NCBI GenBank assembly: GCA_020638855.1 | Contig: JACKHT010000020.1 | Span: 1-36,337, forward strand | Length of the DNA: 36,337 bases | Reading direction: 5' to 3' | Origin: Planctomycetota bacterium | GTDB taxonomy: Bacteria > Planctomycetota > UBA1135 > GCA-002686595 | Shown here: in pieces, positions 32,844 to 36,337 of the stretch | How the letters are laid out: every line of letters begins with the position of its first letter | How positions within the stretch are numbered: position 1 is the stretch's first letter | The notes under the pieces: generated by a model | Told to the model about the DNA's origin: nothing | What the model saw: only the letters and a program-made list of their open reading frames with translations | The model's database searches: none | Position numbers and translations under genes: made by a program

Positions 32844-34970
32844 ATGTTTCCTCGACAAATTCTCGCACCGGTCCGCTTCCTGATTCGCTTCCTGATTCTC
32901 TTCCAAGTTCTCCTGGTCGTTCCCTTGGTAGGGTCTGGCTTCTTGTTCGCTTTCGCCCAAGCCCAGGAACCCAAGCAACCGGAGCGTCAACCGATCGCCG
33001 CGCAGGCGGATCCCAACGCCGCGTCGAGTCACCTGCGGCCGTTTCGGGTTTCGATTGTCGGTGAGCAGGGTCCCACCGAAGAACCGATGGAGCCGGTTGC
33101 CTTCGAGGTGCTGGACCATGCGGGTGGATTGCTGGACAAACCCATCTATTCGGGCACCACCGACGAACGGGGTACGAGCGAAATCCTGCTCCCCGAACAA
33201 GCGATTGGGACCGATGCAAAGGGCCAGCCCGAGGTGCTCCTGCGCATCGCCGAACCGGGGATGCAGCAGCGGTATGCACGCTGGAACGCCGGGCCCAACG
33301 AAACCAGCCCGCCGACTCTGACCGTGCAGCTGATTCGGGGAGCGACCGCGGTCGGGCGCCTTTTGGACTCCCAAGGAAACCCCGCACGGGCGAGGCTCTA
33401 CGTCGAAGCGAGCGCTCCGCTGCACGGCCTCAGGCGGGTCCGCAATGCCCCACAAGCCGAGGACAACATCCCTGGCTGGTTCTCGATTCACTTCACCAAG
33501 GAGCAGCGGGTGGATATCGTAGCCGAGGCCGAGGGCCAAGGCACGGCGGCCTTATTGGGTGTGGAGCTAACGCTCGACTCCCCACCTAGCAACTTGAGCC
33601 TGCGCCTGGGGGGTCCGGGCGTGATTCGGGGCGTGGTGCAAAGTGCCCAAGGGGCTCCGCAGATGGGCCTAGTGGTCATGCTCGAACGCCGTGTCGAAGT
33701 TGGGCTGGATTCGACCCAAGCCCTGACTTGGGCCGGCACGAATTGGCATCCGGACTCTCCGGGGCTGTTGCACGCCGTCGCACAAACCGACCGGCAGGGG
33801 CGCTTCGAAGTGCTGGGCTTGGCCGCCGGCAGCTACGACCTCTCGGTGCTGCGGCGGGATTCCAACCTTGCGAAGCGCGAGGTGCTCACGCCCGAGCCTT
33901 GGGTCGCGAACGGCACGACCCACCGCTTGGAGTACTTCGAGCCGAACATCGTGTTGCAGCTCATGGATGCGAGCGGTCGACCGTACAGGGGACCGATCGC
34001 GGGGGTCTCCCCGAGCCAGGAAGTTCACGGACGGGAAGCGGCCACCTGGCCCAAGGATCCCAAGGTCTTGGTCGCGCCCAGCCTCGAAGGCATCGATGGA
34101 CCCTGGGCCTGGCCCGAGCAGACCCGTGGCAAAGACCTGGGCGAGGGATGCTTGGTGTTCCCCGCCACCGAGGGGCAATCGTATTGGGTCGGAATCCTGG
34201 GTGGTCGTTTTGCACCCACGTTCCGGGCCGTGCAAGTTCCGGCTGGAGGGTTGCCTTCTCCCGTGGACTTTCGCGCCAGCACGCAACGGGTGGTTCCCTG
34301 CGGCACCCTAAAGGTCCAACTCGAACTCCCAAAAGGGCACGGGCGGGACGACGGTCGCGACTGCTGCCTGTGGCTGGAGACCATCGACCAAGGCCTGGTC
34401 TTGGTCGATTGGGGCCAGCACGCGCTCCAAGCAGAACCCGTGCTGCTCCCGGTAGGATCCTACCGCGTGGTCGCCGAAGGCAACCGATCCCCCGGCCAGG
34501 CGTGGGATGCCACCCCGCGCGTGCTGGGCCGCGCCCAAGCCATCGTCCAAATCGAAGCCGGCCAGGCACGCGAGATCCGACTACCACTGGATTACGGCTC
34601 GCACCTAGCACTCCTGCTGCGAGGCGAACTAGATGCGTCCGACCTACTCGCCATGCAGGCGGACGAGCCCCACGAAGAAGACACCTTTGAGGGAGAAACC
34701 AGCAGCATGACCGGAGCGTCCATACGGGCCTGCCAAGGCGTCTGCAAAGTGGCGCTCTTTCGCAAGCAACAACTCCCCGAAACGGCGGCTTGGATGTGCC
34801 CCGAAGTCGGAGCCCCAATCCTCGCATGGCCCTTGGACCAGGTCCAAACCAGCGAACTCTTGCCCAGCGGACCGTACGAAGTCCGAGTCACCCTGCCAGG
34901 CGGCCGCATTTTCAAAAAACCCGTCACCCTCAACCCCGGCGAAACGAGTTCCTTGGAAATCCACTGGTAG
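32844..34970 (+). CDS. Secreted protein with carboxypeptidase-regulatory-like (prealbumin-type) repeats
   Basis: The product is 708 residues from the ATG at 32844, the start that puts a long signal or anchor segment first (residues about 10-40, including RFLIRFLILFQVLLVVPLVG). Several beta-sandwich repeats follow with the pattern of CarboxypepD_reg/DUF4198-like domains: VGRLLDSQGNPARARLYVEA near 190, VIRGVVQSAQGAPQMGLVVM near 270, then TDRQGRFEVLGLAAGSYDLS near 315, and SELLPSGPYEVRVTLPGG near the C-terminus. No catalytic motif is visible. It is probably an envelope structural or binding protein. No Shine-Dalgarno is apparent, so the start is supported only by the signal sequence. Confidence 0.75.
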   Translation: MFPRQILAPVRFLIRFLILFQVLLVVPLVGSGFLFAFAQAQEPKQPERQPIAAQADPNAASSHLRPFRVSIVGEQGPTEEPMEPVAFEVLDHAGGLLDKPIYSGTTDERGTSEILLPEQAIGTDAKGQPEVLLRIAEPGMQQRYARWNAGPNETSPPTLTVQLIRGATAVGRLLDSQGNPARARLYVEASAPLHGLRRVRNAPQAEDNIPGWFSIHFTKEQRVDIVAEAEGQGTAALLGVELTLDSPPSNLSLRLGGPGVIRGVVQSAQGAPQMGLVVMLERRVEVGLDSTQALTWAGTNWHPDSPGLLHAVAQTDRQGRFEVLGLAAGSYDLSVLRRDSNLAKREVLTPEPWVANGTTHRLEYFEPNIVLQLMDASGRPYRGPIAGVSPSQEVHGREAATWPKDPKVLVAPSLEGIDGPWAWPEQTRGKDLGEGCLVFPATEGQSYWVGILGGRFAPTFRAVQVPAGGLPSPVDFRASTQRVVPCGTLKVQLELPKGHGRDDGRDCCLWLETIDQGLVLVDWGQHALQAEPVLLPVGSYRVVAEGNRSPGQAWDATPRVLGRAQAIVQIEAGQAREIRLPLDYGSHLALLLRGELDASDLLAMQADEPHEEDTFEGETSSMTGASIRACQGVCKVALFRKQQLPETAAWMCPEVGAPILAWPLDQVQTSELLPSGPYEVRVTLPGGRIFKKPVTLNPGETSSLEIHW

Positions 34971-35097
34971 CCTTGCTCGTGACCTCCTTTTCAGGCGCGA
35001 GTTCGGGTACCAACGTGTGGACAGGGGTTCTTCGCCGGTGACTTTGCATCCGCCTCAATCGGAATGGCTCCGAGGAGCACCAGGCGAGTGTTCGCGA

Positions 35098-35121
35098 GGG
35101 GCTTGCCCCTACGCAAGCCCC
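35098..35121. terminator. Terminator-like hairpin between convergent genes
   Basis: GGGGCTTG (35098-35105) pairs perfectly with CAAGCCCC (35114-35121) around an 8-nt loop. It sits between the stop at 34970 and the stop at 35186 of the facing gene. Confidence 0.6.
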
Positions 35122-35185
35122 AGAGTCGTATCCATGAGACCCTAGGAATGACGACTTCCATGGAAGCCGCTAGGAGGTACCTACC

Positions 35186-36337
35186 TCATTGGAACGGCAC
35201 TTCTACGGCGTTGGAGAAGTTCGAAGTTGCCACTCCCCCAATCTGATCGCGGTGCCAAGCTTGGAATACTCGAGACTGCCCTGCTAACACGGTTGCCGGG
35301 CCTGCCCAGGAAGGCACGCTGTTCAAATCCAGCCTCAGCCGGGCTTGGCCCAAGTAGTCGGTGAGAAATCCCTGCTGGGGTAAGTTGAAGCGCCCAACGC
35401 CCCCGCTTCCACAGTACCAACCTTGGCTTCCAGCAGGGATCCAACCCGCCCCAGCCCGATCGGCGACCAAGAACATCCCCAGCTCCCCTGGCGGCAAGTT
35501 GAGGGCAAGGAGAGTCAAGTTGTTCTGCGCAACGACTTCCGAACCCACCGCAAGCAGGACACCTCTGCGTCCCCAAGAATTGATGGATCCAGGGCACGCG
35601 ACCGCCGCCCCCAGATTCGGGTTGTTTTCCAAATTGGACAACCCAACGCCTCCTTGATAGCCGATGTCCAAGAGCAGATCCAAATCTCCATCTTGATCGG
35701 GGTCCCAAGGCAGAACCGAGCGCAAACCGCGGGCACCCTCGAACTGGCACAAGGTGTGGACCGGTTGGGGGGGGCCCGTGGTTTGGTACTCGATGGAACG
35801 AACCTCGCTAGTGGTGTACGAATTTTCTAGCACCAGGTAGAGGCACTCCGCGAAACCATCGCCATTGAGGTCGGCTACCTCGGTCGCAAAGACCAAAATG
35901 GGCCCCGAAGCTCCTTGCCCTGCATCCAGAATCACAGCAGGGGGCGCGAATGCGCCACTACCAAGGTTTTCCATCCAATAGATCCGCGCGTACCACGGAT
36001 AGATCAGGTCCACATCTCCATCCCGATCCCAATCGGTCGTTTGAAATGGGTAGCGGGAATCGTGTTGGATCGTGTAGTACGGACCTTGGTCAAAAGCGAA
36101 TTGGCCGGGAGTCGATCGATTGCGGAGCCAACCGTTGCCCAATGGGCCAGCCACCCCTCCAACATCCAACAGCCCATCCCCGTTGTAGTCCATCAAGACC
36201 GCTGGCCTCGAATGATCGCAGGGTCCCAAGACCCCCCGGAACTTGAACCCCGCGGGCGTGCACTCATAGAGCAAAAAGTCATCGATCCCCACCGCGCTAT
36301 AGGAGACTCCAAGCACCATGTCCGCGTCCAAGTCACC
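35186..36337 (-). CDS. FG-GAP/VCBS repeat surface protein with SNFSN C-terminal module (5' end outside window)
   Basis: The frame is open to the right edge, so the N-terminus is missing; 383 codons are present. FG-GAP-type calcium-binding repeats of an integrin-like propeller are seen: GDLDADMVLG at the edge, MDYNGDGLLDVGG, TDWDRDGDVDLIYP, VADLNGDGFAECLY and WDPDQDGDLDLLLD. From about 150 codons before the stop the protein changes to a module with GSINSWGRRGVLLA, GWYCGSGGVGRFNLPQQGF, and the ending VFQAWHRDQIGG...SNFSNAVEVPF. This ending is closely similar to that of the protein at 14035. Such proteins are secreted or surface-attached. The module probably belongs to a lineage-specific export or attachment family. 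Confidence 0.85.
   Translation of the reverse strand, partial: GDLDADMVLGVSYSAVGIDDFLLYECTPAGFKFRGVLGPCDHSRPAVLMDYNGDGLLDVGGVAGPLGNGWLRNRSTPGQFAFDQGPYYTIQHDSRYPFQTTDWDRDGDVDLIYPWYARIYWMENLGSGAFAPPAVILDAGQGASGPILVFATEVADLNGDGFAECLYLVLENSYTTSEVRSIEYQTTGPPQPVHTLCQFEGARGLRSVLPWDPDQDGDLDLLLDIGYQGGVGLSNLENNPNLGAAVACPGSINSWGRRGVLLAVGSEVVAQNNLTLLALNLPPGELGMFLVADRAGAGWIPAGSQGWYCGSGGVGRFNLPQQGFLTDYLGQARLRLDLNSVPSWAGPATVLAGQSRVFQAWHRDQIGGVATSNFSNAVEVPFQ

Overview
The window is GC-rich and densely coded and looks like a chromosomal piece of an uncultured or poorly described Planctomycetota bacterium. The evidence is two giant secreted PVC-type heme proteins (beta-propeller dehydrogenase, HEAT, cytochrome c, NPCBM/DUF1080 or ThuA/SGNH/discoidin modules), a DUF6288-like toroid protein, a DUF4388 protein, an FG-GAP protein, and two secreted proteins that share a C-terminal module ending in a SNFSN motif. 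The genus cannot be read from the sequence. No rRNA, tRNA, CRISPR array, integrase or transposase was seen.

Region 1 (1-8623, all minus strand) is a glycogen/alpha-glucan operon. In transcription order it encodes a GH133-type debranching enzyme, a GT4/GT5-like glycosyltransferase, a GH57 enzyme, and a very large protein in which a eukaryotic-type GT3 glycogen synthase is fused to a GT35 glucan phosphorylase. This last gene runs off the left edge. The genes are tightly packed (4-nt ATGA overlap; a Shine-Dalgarno inside the preceding gene).

Region 2 (8975-15015, plus strand) holds a DUF4388 protein, a secreted thioredoxin with a proline-rich repeat linker, a probable selenoprotein, and a secreted SNFSN-module protein. 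The probable selenoprotein (12026-13948) is the most interesting object here. A ThuA-like domain is interrupted by an in-frame TGA giving a potential Sec-x-Cys motif. A perfect 8-bp hairpin with a G-rich loop begins 15 nt after the TGA, with the geometry of a bacterial SECIS element. The frame then stays open for 442 more codons into a DsbD-N-like domain.

Region 3 (15039-21917) is mixed: a DUF6288-like PDZ/toroid protein, an OsmC peroxidase, a small membrane protein, a lipoprotein cytochrome c, a frameshifted porin remnant beside short tandem repeats, a rhomboid-like membrane protein, and a W-rich DUF6600-like protein. Hairpin terminators separate several units.

Region 4 (22008-32311) contains the two PVC heme-protein genes pointing toward each other. 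An outer-membrane barrel gene lies downstream of the second, and a terminator lies between the convergent units. They probably act outside the cytoplasmic membrane in oxidative carbohydrate catabolism (inference).

Region 5 (32312-36337) has a four-copy 13-bp tandem repeat, a secreted protein with carboxypeptidase-regulatory-like repeats, and the 3' part of an FG-GAP/SNFSN-module gene cut by the right edge.

Several genes (12026, 16980, 17084, 22008) carry a TANNNT hexamer exactly 6 nt before the ATG. This suggests leaderless transcripts, while other genes have ordinary Shine-Dalgarno sites.
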